The notes below the pieces were generated by a model, which was given only the letters and a program-made list of their open reading frames with translations, was not told the DNA's origin and searched no databases. A program made the position numbers and the translations under genes. Below are positions 24,101 through 34,593 of a stretch of DNA of 61,081 nt, in pieces; position 1 is the stretch's first letter; each line of letters starts with the position of its first letter. Source of the stretch: Beroe ovata (taxonomy: Eukaryota > Ctenophora > Nuda > Beroida > Beroidae); NCBI GenBank assembly GCA_946803715.1, contig CAMPET010000101.1, positions 144,062 through 205,142 on the forward strand. Direction: 5' to 3'.

Positions 24101-26971
24101 TTATCTGTTCGCCATTGGCATTTTCCACTTATCTCCCATACATTATCAGGCGGCCGGGAGGAGTGTCCAAGAGACCGTGTCGTAACAATGTCAGGACAGT
24201 TACAGAATCACTCAGTTCCCTCGCATTGGAGGAGGGTAGCAGGGTTCTGTCTGTGAACTACTCGCCCCCTCCTGCTAACGCTGCAAAGCACTTTGTGAAG
24301 GTAACTACTGTTAGAGGGTGGTGTCAGCAAAACCCACCCATCTCGTTATTCAGTATCTCACATTTCCCCACGATCTGATCACATGATACGGGTGGTGTCA
24401 AGACACCAGGCCAGGGGTAATTATGATGGTACAGGGGTTCTCATATCACATGGTGCTGAACTCAGATGTGGCTCTCATGGATCAAATATCAGGGCTGGGA
24501 ATGGTATATATATCTTCCCGAACCAGAAGCGGATATTACTACTATCTACCACACACAACTACCAATCCAAGCAACCATGAAGATGCCAAGCTCTCTACAG
24601 AAGTTGAAGGAGAAGTGTCGGACAGCACGGCGCCACAGTGGCGATACAACATCCCCCTCCTCCTCCAGCAGATTTACATTCACCCAGCGTGCTGACTCCG
24701 CTCCCTCCTGCCTATACGACACCTCAAACCGTGTCGACATGGCATTCCTCCGGACAGCAGCATCTCACCACAAGCCCAGCAACAAGACGCCCTTCTCCAA
24801 AACAGCCTCCCTGAAACGGGGCAAGAGCTCTGGAACAGTCCTTCCCCCACCTGACTTCACGCCTGTTGACGCTCCTATCCCCCGGACCAGTCTCTCTGCT
24901 ATTGGTGGTGGTGGTGTCAAGAAACACCGGTTCTCCACCACTTGCTCACCCTCACTTGCCACACTGTGTGAGGGGGAGTCCTGCTCGGAGGAGAGTGGAT
25001 GTTTGTTGTGCTCGCTTGCCAGACCTGAGCTCAAGAGACGACACAGTGCAGTACTTGATCCAGAGTCCATCAGGAACTTCTATTGATTGATTTGTGTGTG
25101 TGATTTTGAATAAATGAACCTCATCTACCTATTTATTAGCATACAGTAGTATGAATCTATCAATTTGGAGTTACAATAGAAATTCAGAATAAGAACAGAA
25201 ATGATAAACCTTATCATTCTAAAAATCTACATTTACCCCCCTCCCTCTTGCAGGTATCAGCCCCTGACATGTACTCCCATCGACCACCCCACTATCTAGA
25301 ACAGCTGTATGACCCTATCCCGTCAGTGCAGCGCACACTCATGCTACTCGACATTGCACGTGCAGTGCACCCCGAGACACTCATCAACCGAGTCGCGTAT
25401 GACCAGGTTATTGAGGAAAAATGTTATCCTGGCAAATTTGCGTACTCTTTTCTTGTCTATAGTTTTACTGTGAAGACTAAAATTCCTAGAAGAGTTTCCG
25501 TATTCCCAAAATGTGGTTAACCTCTTTGCCAGTGTCCAATAATCCACTCAGGATGAGTTGATAAAGAGTGAGGACTCGTCACAACGCGCACAGAGTAACG
25601 TGAAGTGGGATGCCGCCCTGAGGAGGTGCAAGATACTCCCCTCAATCCCACAAACCAGGATAACAGCTGACATTGCCTCCGCAACTGGAGGGGTGAGTCC
25701 ACTGTCATGTGCTGTCTTGTGTTGTCATTTGTTGTCAGATTGCTGCTGTCATTGCTGTAATGTGTTGTCAGTACTGTCTTGTGTTGTCAGTGCTGTCATG
25801 GGTTGTCAGTGCTGTTGGTAGAGTTATCAGTGCTGTAATGTGTTGTCAGTGATGTCATGTGATGTCAGTGCTGTTGTCATTTGTCAGTGCTGTCATATGT
25901 TGTCAGTGCTGCATGTGGCAACACCCCCATACTTTATAGGGAGTGGTGATCAGGATGTAATGTTACCAATGTTACCAGGTGTTCGCAGATGAGAGCTCCA
26001 CAGGCACTGTCAACATTCCCACCCTACAATTTGAGTCTCGGTTTGAGTGTGGCAACCTCCGCAAGGCAGTACAGGTCAGGACAATAATATCACCTTTTTC
26101 CATACAACTCCACCCTTTAACAATAAACTTCAGCGTAACTGGACATCTTGAAAGCATATATTGTTCCCTGATTTGAATCATGGCAGGATGAAATATGCTA
26201 AGCTAACTCCCCCGTTACCTTGTCGCCTCTCCGGCAGGTGCGTATATTCGAGTATGACCTGGTGCTGAACTCGGACATAGGCTCGTCTCGGCACCACCAG
26301 TGGTTCTTTTTCGAGGTCCAGAACATGGTAGCCGACTTCCCCTACAGATTCAACATCATCAACTGTGAGAAGAGCTGCTCTTCATTCACTCAGGGTAGGA
26401 GAACCGCATCGGTCACCTGTGTCTGTCAGGCTGTCCCTTACCTGTCACTCGACTGTCAGTAACCTAGCAGCCCCCGCTCAATAACCTCTTATAGTTAGAT
26501 TTGGGAGTGTGTTTGTCAGTGTGTTAAGGTCTGAGACGTCGTTGAGTAGTGCGGGATAAATGTTCGTGATTCCTGGAATGAAAACAGGGCCGCACCGAGT
26601 GGCCAAATCATTGCTCGGTATTTAATTGTTATATGTGATATTTGAATTGTAATATAACCTGTCATCACAAGTGTCTCGACCATCACGAGACCTGGTGAAT
26701 TAGCCGGCATAATCACGTCCTCTCTTATTATATTCGTCAGAAATTAGAGTGTTTCGATTTTCACGGAAGACACTAGTTTTACGGGGAATCGATCATTCTA
26801 TAAGGTTTCATATCGATGAGACTTGATTAATCGGGAGAGTAATCCGGCTTCACAAGACTTGTATCTTTGTATGAAGTGAGGATAAAACTTTCATCACCCG
26901 CTTAGTACTTAGTAGCCTCATTACGTTTAGAACACTCCCATTTTCACAGAATATTGGGTTTTGGGGGTATT

Positions 26972-27011
<40 letters not shown>

Positions 27012-30000
27012 TGATTTTCTCACAATTCCTGTTGTCAGGTATGCAGCCTCTGCTCTACTCCTCACGCGATGCTCTCTCGAATGGTACAGGGTGGCAACGA
27101 AGTGGAAAACGAATCTGTTACTACAAAAACAATTTCATCAGGAAACCTTCAGAAGATTCAGGTATTCAGTCAGGGGCTTCCATCCGGAATTTCGGCGTCA
27201 CGAAGCTCCTAAAATTGAATAACATAACGACAAATTACGATTTAGGGTGTCATAACATAATGATCGTGTCGAAATCTCAAGTCTGCCCCTCAGATAAGAT
27301 TTATACATCGGGAAGAGGCGGGAACTCTGCTCAGAATATGTACACACTCACCTTCACGATCTGTTTCCCTCACTCCAGTGACACCTGCTACATCGCCTAC
27401 CACTACCCCTACTCCTACTCTACCTTGCAGGTGAGATGCGAGCCGCATACACTCCCTCATCCCCCAATTTTCTTTCCTTACTCTATTATTCTACCCCTCC
27501 TCTCTCCACTCTCTCCCACTCCCCACTAACTCCCACTCCCCACTCCTCCCCATTCCTCACTATTTTCCACTTTCCCCCCTCCAATCTCCCCCCCTCCCCA
27601 CTCCTCCCCTCCTCCCACTCCTCACTAATTTCCCCCTCCCCACCCCCTCACTATTTCCTCCCCCTTTCCCTCCCCACTCCTCACTATTTCCCCCTCTCCA
27701 CCTTCTCCCTCCTCCCCATCCACTCCCCAATCTCTCCCCCTCCCCACCTTCACCCCCTCCCCAGGCACACCTACTGGAGGTGCAGCACCTACACGGAGTG
27801 AATACCATGTTACGGAGACAAACCCTGTGCTACTCTCTGGGCGGTAACCCAGTGGATGTCCTCACCATCACTCAGTTCTCAACACCATCCAACAAAGTAT
27901 CCGTCTCTGCGATGAGTATGTCACACAGAGTAGTAGCATAATCATCGACTGATTTCAATTTCCTTATTTATATCGTCAGAAGTCTGAATATTGACTCAAT
28001 ATCTCAAGGGATGGGGTCCCGGTGGGCCGATCCTCAGTAATCACCCTCATTGCGATCCACCCCAGATGACAGGGACTACGTGGTCCTATCAGCCCGGGTA
28101 CACCCTGGTGAATCCAACTCTAGCTGGATCATGAAGGGTGCTATCAACTTCCTGCTCTCTGATCATGAGAAAGCCGCCCAGTTGAGAAGCAAGTTCATCT
28201 TCAAAGTGAGCACTCCACAAGCCACGTTACATCATCAAGACGTGCCCCTAAAATAACGTGTTTTAGTCACGTGACACGTACTCTTATTAACACGTGGTCT
28301 CCCTCACTGTCAGATTATCCCCATGTTGAACCCTGACGGGGTGATAAACGGGTCACACAGGTGCTCTCTACTTGGAGTTGACATGAACAGGCAATGGATC
28401 AACCCACACCCCCAACTCTACCCCTCACTCTACCATACTAAGGGAATGGTGAGTTGCACATATATCTTCTTTATTTTCCTCTCTAAAGTCAAACTTTGAT
28501 CCGTTTTTGTTAATGTTTGTTCCGCAAAACTGCTCAATTAGTTTGTGTACAATAACACTATTTCATCTTAGATTCAGCTATTGGTTGCGTTAGGAAAACG
28601 CCCAGTTTTGTACTGCGATTTTCACGGTCACAGTCGGAAGAAGAATGTGTTTATGTATGGAAATATCACACAGCCCTCTGAAAATGCAACTGTCAAGGTG
28701 ATAATAAGAATTCGGCACTCCCCCAGCTAATCCCCGAATCAATCCCACACACCCACTTGCTCCCCGAATCATACTTAAACACCACGCTACTCCCTAACTC
28801 ACTCCCACTTCCCCAGCTACTTCCTACAATTCTGGATATTCACGCTCCTGCATTCTCGTTTTCGGGGTGCTGTTTCACCGTTGAAAAATCACGTGAAAGT
28901 ACGGCACGTGTAGCACTGTGGCGACAGTACGGTATAACACGTAGCTACACGTTAGAAAGCACGTATTGCGGTGCGGACCAGGGACTATACAAGGTAAGTA
29001 GTGGGGAATGTACATTGTACATTAGTACATTGTACACAAATTGTACTCGTACAGCTTCGGTAGATTTGGTGTAATGGTGACCATCTTGTTGGTATAACAA
29101 CGCATGTTTAACAGCGCAGTTTTGAAAGGAATTCATTTCCACAGGGGTGTCAGATAGGGACACAGCACCTGGAGGAAATGGGTGCCAAGTTTTGTGAGGG
29201 AATTCTCATCATGTCATCCGCTGACCAACCGTGCTGTATGGACGATGACACTGAGGAGGAGGATGACAGGTGAGAAGTTAGGAAGGGAGGAGTAGATGGG
29301 GGAGGGGAGGAGAGGTGAGGGGACGGGACAGGAGGAGAGGTGAGGGCGGGGAAGGGGAGGAGAGGTGAGGGCGGGGGAGGGGAGGAGTGAGGACAGAAGA
29401 GGAAAAGAGGAGAGGATGGGACGTGAGTACGGGGGTGGAGGGGTGGGGAAGAGAGGAGGGGACGTGAGGAGGAGGAAGATGAGAGTGTGTAGAGGAAAAG
29501 AAAAGGAGGGGAGTGGAGAGATGCGGGCAGAGGAGTGGAAACCATGACGTGTGGAGAGGAGGAAATGAGGGGACAGATTAGGTGGGGAAAGAAGGGGGGA
29601 GGATGGAGGGTCAGGAGGGATAGAGGAGAGAAGGGAATGGTTAAGGATAGGTGAAGAGAAGGAAGTGTTTGTCGATTGGTTGTGTTTGACGGAATTTCTC
29701 GACTATCCCTACTAACACTGTTTTAGGAAAGTATCCCCAAGGTCCAAAGATAAGCCTAGTAAGGGTAATAATGCCGCCAGATACGCTAAAACGCGCTATT
29801 GCTACCAATCATTGCTGATCACTATCGCTGGGGACATTATGTGTTTGTTGTGGTGATGTATGCAATGTTGTACTGGTAAAATAATGGATGTCATCCGATG
29901 ACAGTGTGTTAAATCACTCAGAGTCCCAATGAAAAATCTCGGCTGATTCAATTCATCAATTCAAAATCAGCGTCACTTCTGGACGTTTGTGGATTTTCGT

Positions 30001-30226
30001 TGAAATTATAATCGACATTGTATTGTTCATGCGGCTTTTTCGTCCAGTTTTCGTCCCTACTGCTAACATAACAATGCTCTAATTGAACAATTTCTAGTTA
30101 TCCCAACCTGTATAGTATACAGTGTATACCACCGTTCTTTTCTCTAGTTTATATCCGTGTTTCTGTTTCAGTTTCTACTCGTCGGACAGCGAGGACAGCG
30201 AAGATGACGATGACTCGAGTGCGTGA
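9577..30226 (+). CDS. AGTPBP1: cytosolic carboxypeptidase 1 (Nna1/CCP1), about 30 exons
   Basis: Exons: 9577-9602, 9769-9890, 13031-13098, 13627-13693, 13823-13963, 14787-14893, 15136-15212, 15293-15412, 15766-15937, about 17055-17248 (start uncertain, next to the N gap), 19880-19944, 21419-21647, 22819-22961, 23266-23388, 23511-23625, 23822-23948, 24150-24300, 25254-25406, 25552-25692, 25979-26074, 26238-26394, 27039-27161, 27294-27430, 27765-27915, 28066-28205, 28314-28448, 28572-28697, 28817-28993, 29145-29269, 30172-30226. Phases agree throughout except at the gap. The product is about 1250 residues (human about 1226). The N-terminal half is the armadillo-like region ([30 protein letters not shown]). 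The C-terminal M14 metallocarboxypeptidase has HPGE zinc ligands (exon 28066), [21 protein letters not shown], the zinc His in [16 protein letters not shown] and the catalytic Glu in YTLESTYCG. All catalytic residues are present. It should remove polyglutamate chains from tubulin in the cytosol. The first exon (MLDVFDDK) is inferred from phase. Confidence 0.93.
10543..10612 (+). mobile_element. tRNA-like sequence, probably a SINE head or pseudo-tRNA
   Basis: There is a good pol III B-box (GGTTCAATTCC) and an A-box-like AGCTCAATCATTAGAGC at tRNA spacing. A four-bp anticodon-like stem (CAGG/CCTG) encloses a 7-nt loop. The loop lacks U33, the T-stem has a central mismatch, and the acceptor stem pairs poorly. 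I read it as a decayed tRNA or tRNA-derived SINE in the second large intron of AGTPBP1, not a working tRNA gene. Confidence 0.4.
10910..11045. repeat. TG-rich microsatellite
   Basis: Interrupted TG/TGTT/TCTG repeat in an AGTPBP1 intron. The open frames in it are low-complexity artefacts. Confidence 0.9.
12067..12185. repeat. (CA)n microsatellite with one ambiguous base
   Basis: Interrupted CA repeat in the same AGTPBP1 intron, with an n at 12122. Further downstream (12720-12850) is a looser CATA/ACAC-rich stretch. Confidence 0.9.
14106..14243. mobile_element. 138-bp foldback element with three-way-junction fold (MITE-like)
   Basis: The ends form a roughly 31-bp imperfect inverted repeat, starting TCTTTATT and ending AATAAAGA and including GGATGGC/GCCATCC. 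Inside are two separate hairpins. One spans 14139-14173: AATTATCAG pairs with CTGATAATT, with an inner GGGC-gaa-GCCC. The other spans 14178-14210: GTTGAATCC pairs with GGATTTAAC, with an inner ACC-gaa-GGT. The whole folds as an outer stem plus two arms with GAA loops. It lies in an AGTPBP1 intron and has no coding capacity. A non-autonomous mobile element is the simplest reading, but no target duplication was confirmed. Confidence 0.6.
16361..17077. repeat. 30/31-bp minisatellite containing a 600-N assembly gap
   Basis: Copies of a TCCAGCYCTAAYCACGACAC plus C-run plus TATG unit flank the N run (16448-17046) on both sides, so the gap lies in a collapsed tandem repeat. The last copy (17058-17080) reads into AGTPBP1 exon 10 as SSSNHDT. 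The 5' edge of that exon, and possibly another exon, is therefore hidden. Confidence 0.8.
17401..18160. repeat. CA microsatellites and a TC run in an AGTPBP1 intron
   Basis: CA-rich tracts occupy 17401-17460, 17931-17965 and 18049-18110, followed by a short TC run at 18145-18160. The AT-rich sequence between them shows no supported exon. From 18161 to 19879 I see nothing beyond ordinary intron. Confidence 0.8.
20495..21215. repeat. TG-rich tracts in an AGTPBP1 intron
   Basis: Interrupted TG repeats lie at 20500-20665, 21078-21130 and 21188-21215. Open frames here (runs of Val-Cys-Val-Cys) are repeat artefacts. Confidence 0.85.
22723..22767. repeat. strong intronic hairpin
   Basis: CGATGCGCATAGCTGTCT and AGACAGCCATGCGTATCG pair with only a few mismatches around a short loop, about 50 bp before AGTPBP1 exon 13. 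Neither strand encodes a supported product. Confidence 0.6.
23060..23265. repeat. about 21-bp minisatellite next to an exon
   Basis: Repeats of the form CATKACCATGGTAMYCSCTGT run right up to the CAG acceptor of the exon at 23266. The splice acceptor therefore lies inside the repeat and its pyrimidine tract is unusually poor. Confidence 0.75.
24505..24513 (+). promoter_or_regulatory. TATA-like box upstream of the nested ORF
   Basis: TATATATAT starts 72 bp before the ATG at 24577. That spacing would give a 5' UTR of about 40 nt if it works as a TATA box. TA runs are common in AT-rich introns, so this is weak evidence alone. Confidence 0.3.
24577..25086 (+). CDS. unknown 169-residue protein: nested gene or alternative last exon of AGTPBP1
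   Basis: This frame lies wholly in the AGTPBP1 intron between the exons at 24150-24300 and 25254-25406. It starts CAACC-ATG, ends TGA at 25084-25086, and has an AATAAA at 25109-25114. The protein is Ser/Thr/Pro- and Lys/Arg-rich with little predicted structure: [14 protein letters not shown] at the start, [16 protein letters not shown] in the middle, a Cys cluster [14 protein letters not shown], and [14 protein letters not shown] at the end. I do not recognise it. The frame is open upstream to 24466, where CTCAG would act as a phase-0 acceptor for the preceding AGTPBP1 exon (which ends phase 0). An alternative terminal exon giving a CCP1 without its catalytic domain is therefore equally possible. 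Codon composition looks coding rather than intronic. Confidence 0.55.
   Translation: MKMPSSLQKLKEKCRTARRHSGDTTSPSSSSRFTFTQRADSAPSCLYDTSNRVDMAFLRTAASHHKPSNKTPFSKTASLKRGKSSGTVLPPPDFTPVDAPIPRTSLSAIGGGGVKKHRFSTTCSPSLATLCEGESCSEESGCLLCSLARPELKRRHSAVLDPESIRNFY
25109..25114 (+). terminator. AATAAA poly(A) signal after the nested ORF
   Basis: Canonical hexamer 23 nt after the stop codon of the nested frame, followed by AT-rich sequence. Confidence 0.5.
25706..25915. repeat. about 19-bp minisatellite
   Basis: Imperfect tandem copies of TGTTGTCAGTGCTGTCATG fill most of the intron between AGTPBP1 exons 25552-25692 and 25979-26074. Confidence 0.75.
26975..27010. repeat. (TG)n microsatellite just before an AGTPBP1 exon
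   Basis: Clean TG repeat 30 bp upstream of the acceptor of the exon at 27039. Confidence 0.9.
27440..27764. repeat. C/T-only intron tract
   Basis: Nearly pure polypyrimidine, with repeats of CTCCCCACTCC type, over almost the whole intron. It ends at the CAG acceptor of exon 27765. Confidence 0.85.
29275..29650. repeat. G/A-rich intron tract
   Basis: Polypurine sequence of GGGGAGGAGAGG type in the intron after AGTPBP1 exon 29145-29269. It is the strand mirror of the pyrimidine intron at 27440-27764. Confidence 0.85.
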
Positions 30227-31026
30227 CTCCAAACCATGATGTGTCACGTATGTGTCACACATCTGGGTGTGTGTGACACATGTATGTGACCATGACATGT
30301 GCGATCATGACAGGTTTTTAAACCCGAGATCTTCAGCTACCAGGTGACCAAAAAAGTAAATATTTTTCCGAGCTTAATTGAAAAGCTATGAGCATGATTA
30401 TTAATCAAAAAAACTTTGTGGACCGAACTTGTTTGAATTGCTTTCGATTGGAATGGAACATCATGATTAGCAGACTGTTCAGATAGATTTAATTGATATT
30501 GTATTTATAAGGAGGGAGAAGATATTGAGATTTTATACCACTCAAAATGGGACCATATTTGGTAGTCTGGAGGAATATTGGCCCCAAAAAGCGGACGTTC
30601 AGTCTGGACTCAAAGTTGACTTGGGTCCACATTGTCCGCTTTTGAGGGTTGAACTCACTCCGGGCCACCAAAAGTTTAGATATGATATCGCCAGAATAAA
30701 TAGCTAGGATCTTACTTCACAGTGAAGCTATACTCCGGTTTCAATGAAGTAAAATTATCTGGCGATTAGGGGTTGGGCAAGCAATTATATTCTCGATTTA
30801 ATCGCTTCCTTTTCAGTCAAGGCTCTTTTTCCAAATATCGATACTCGATAGGCTGATGCCTCTGTTATGTATTATCTATGAGGTCGCCCTATGAATGTTG
30901 ACCATTTGGCTGTTTGTTTGATGATTGGATATTCACTGTGATTTTATCAGGCGAACGTGTATTTGAGAAAGCATGAGGATGTAGACCTATTTATCACAAG
31001 AATATGTACATGCTGTGTAAAATGTA

Positions 31027-31032
31027 AATAAA
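31027..31032 (+). terminator. AATAAA, likely AGTPBP1 poly(A) signal
   Basis: The hexamer lies 800 bp after the AGTPBP1 stop. It is the first clear one I see on that strand, and implies a 3' UTR of about 0.8 kb that includes GTGTCACA palindromes at 30240-30310. Confidence 0.5.
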
Positions 31033-34000
31033 GTTGGTGAATTGCGACGATTTCAACCATTTAAACTTGTGGATTACTATTCGTTCCAATAAGTAATTAA
31101 CAATGATTGGAAATCAACGTGAACCCAAGAACTCCACCAAGTGATACTGGGAATCGAGGCTCCCTGCCAAATGGTGTCCCTGGTGGAATACCAGATGACA
31201 GATTGACAGGTTGTATTACATGCCAGATTATGATGCTATTTTCCCGGAAGAGAGAATAAGCTGTGCCCCCACCCTTTCAGTCATATTGTGATCCTGTGAT
31301 CAATCAGTGGGTAATGAGTACATATTATTACTTATAGTGTCTGATATGGTGATATATGCTCTTGATCGTGTTTAAATCACTCATAATATATGCCTCCCAC
31401 ACATGCAATTCATCTCCTGATTACAGATTGCAGCTAGAGAATCTATAGTCTATACCATGCAGCCTATCATTCATATACAGCATGATGTTTAGCTGCAAGC
31501 ACACACGTACAGTGACACAGAGAGAAACAGATAGACAGGGATGTCACATATATGGAGAATGGTGGGATTTCTTCAGAATTTTCCTTCAGTCAGCTGGCTT
31601 ACAAGGTATTAAACATACTTCATAACTGTTAGACCGCCTTAAAGATAAGTCCATCATATTCATTAGCAATTTCCTTGGCCAATGTTTCTCAATCAATAAT
31701 CGATTGATATTTGTCACAGGCTACGGCCGGTCGCATGAGATGCAGACAAGGTGATCTACTATATAATCATGGTGGATGGTTATTTGACTGGTGCTATGAA
31801 GCTGTGGCCCACAGCAGCACAATGTCACAGGTAGGACTTACTATAAACGCCTGATTCAGTCTCCTCAGTCCTCATTTACTCATATTCATAGTCACTTGTG
31901 GAGGGAGGACTATTCCGTAGTAGTTGTACCGGAACCAACGAAATCATAATGAATTACCACAGACAATTTGTCAAAATCAAGATCTCTATGCTGTAGTTGC
32001 CATTTGCATTACATCACGCATCAAGGTGCCCGGTGCGTCATTAATTAAAATTCATATAGTTTTTCCAGTTTTAGGGTGTGGCGTGTTTCCCTCCCTCGCG
32101 AATATGTCACAGCAATTAGAGCCGTGACGTCACACTTCTTCCCATGTCATTGACACACCCTCTCTATATCACTCACTGACTGTTTTCTCCTGCCTTTCCA
32201 CAAAAGATCCCACCATATCATGTTGTCATTTTTGAGTATTGTCATGTGTGAGTGTTGTCGTTTGCTGGTGTTGTCATTGCTGACAACGTGATTTCCGGTC
32301 GCGTTTGGGCGTGGAGTAATTACCAACTTTGTAATTTCCCCCTTCTAGCGTGGGAACTTGTCAATTTAGATTTTGAAGAGCAATATCATTTCCTGGCCGG
32401 CACGGGGCACCAATTGTGCATATTTCTGTTAGACCTGGAGGAATCCCGATTCTCATGTAGCACCACGGTTTCGGTTGAGTTTTAGTTGATCACAGATTGC
32501 AACTTTTGAACAGTCTTCATTCTCGATGTTTTTGCAGAGAGTGATTGTCTGTCGTAGTAGGAATGTTGAGAATGTGAAAAGTTAATAACGATATGAATGA
32601 TGATTGGTTAAGCGAAAGCTGATGACAAGCGAAACCTGCTTTTAACAGTCGCGAAGCCATGTCGCGTAACATATACAAACGATATCTAGAATTGATGACG
32701 AACATGATACAGAATGTGCCACCCGTGACGTCATCAATTGGAGTTATTTAGTTTCTAGAACTAGATACGCTTCCGTGATGTCTATCCGCATACATAATTG
32801 GTTGTGATGGCGATCATTGACTGCCCCTTGCTATATATAAGGCGTCATTATAATTTTCACTGCCCTGGATATGGTGAATTGAATCCAGTGGAGCATATAT
32901 AATTGTGCTGAGCTGTAAGTTGGCAGTGTGTGTGTGTTATGTTATTCTTCAAGGAAACATCTCATGTCTTCTTCCTACTGTAACTTGACAGTCCGTATCC
33001 GTGCCCAGCAGCATATCGTATACTTACATTATACTGTAATATATGCGCAGCGCGACATATATTTAACATAATTCAAGGTTTCGCGAGGAATCTGAATAAA
33101 TTATGATAGAAAAATGGGTGTGTGAGTGAGAGAGAGAGGTATGACAGTGAATAACTTTACTTTATGTTAAGCTGTCAAATTCGTGAACACGCCTATATTT
33201 TACTGCAACTTGTCAATTCTTCAGTTTACTTGGTCAATGTTTGCCTTACGTCTCATCTTCCTTTTCTCGTTGAATTCATGTGTCGATGAAAATGGGCCAC
33301 GAAATGTGAAATTGTGTTTCCATCTGTAGAAGTGATTCTCGCTTTGGAGAGGTGTGTCTCGCTTTTGAAATGTGTCTCGCTATGAAATGTGTCTCCTATA
33401 TATTGTAAGAAGATATTATATCGCTGATGTGGGTGATACCATGACTTTGGGTTCTTCCTATGTTTTTACCTAGCAGTGCAATCGGTTGTGGTATGCGCCA
33501 AGCTTTATTCTCATTCCACTACTTTCATACTTTCCACACTTGTTTTAACTTGCTAATTTCGTATTCCAACCAATTAGTATGGAATTTCCCTTCCTATTTT
33601 TTGGCTCACCTATCATATATGTTGAACCCGGGATAATCTTTTCTCATGCGACCATTATGAATTTTCCTGGAATGCGCATCTGTCAGGAGTTTGTATTAAC
33701 ACAGGATTTAAACGTCCACTAATAATATCCAGTGTTCCACGATAAGCTCATAGCTGTTATAGTTCTGCATGACAAAACGTCGGGCTCAGAGCAGGGTGAT
33801 TGTAGATAATAACTGCAAAGTGGCATCCCCCCATGGTGTTTAACAGCCGCTCAATTTTAACAGTATCGGACAACGCCTAGTTGATTGATCCACACCCTAA
33901 TCTCGAAGAGTAATATAATTGCTACTTATAGGCGTTGGTTGTTCACTTTTGTTCAACCGCGAACCTCTCGAAAATGACACATATCCCCTAAAGTATAGTA

Positions 34001-34593
34001 GGTACCACATCTTGTCTTCACTGTGTTACCTAATGTGACAACTGACAGTGCTATATTTGACCAAAGGAGACTGGTTTGTTGTAGTAGGGCCTGCAAAGTT
34101 TCAGTCAACTGCAACTCATTTCGGGTGGTTTTAATAAAAACCGTTCTAGTCAAATCTACAGAATACTGTTGTGATCGACGGACAGTCGATGATTGTATCT
34201 ATAGTAGTGTCTATAGTACGTTTTGCATGCTGCTTCGCTCAGCCACTATTGCAGTAGTCTTATCTCAGTTTACTAGTAAACCATTATGAAGAGGTTGCAC
34301 TTTTTTTCTTACTTTCTGAGGCATAACAATCTATTTGTAATTGTAGACTTCGGTGATCTGATTCCAACGTCCTCCATGAACCGTGTTATCTTACTATCAT
34401 TACATTCCTCTTCAATTGTAAAATCTATCACAGAGCTGTCATGTCACGTGACTCATGTTGCCGAGTTTTTCAATGATTCCTGCATTTTGGACGTGATATC
34501 ATAGTGAGAACTATGATCTGTTGACCCTGTATGATATGATTCACACTGCTATAACCGAGCTCCACCCCTCCCCTAGCATCCCACTACGAGACC
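31033..34593. other. intergenic region between AGTPBP1 and the first serpin
   Basis: No gene is established here. One stretch looks like an exon: 31720-31830 is 37 codons free of stops in one frame, with AG before and GTAGGA after. It encodes CRQGDLLYNHGGWLFDWCYEA among other residues. No partner exon was found. The rest is AT-rich, with scattered TGACGTCA-like words and no repeats of note. Confidence 0.35.

Noticed and set aside
27431-27529. Extension of AGTPBP1 exon 27294-27430 into the C/T tract
   Set aside because: A clear GTGAGA donor follows CTTGCAG at 27430, and the extension is low-complexity Pro/Ser/His.
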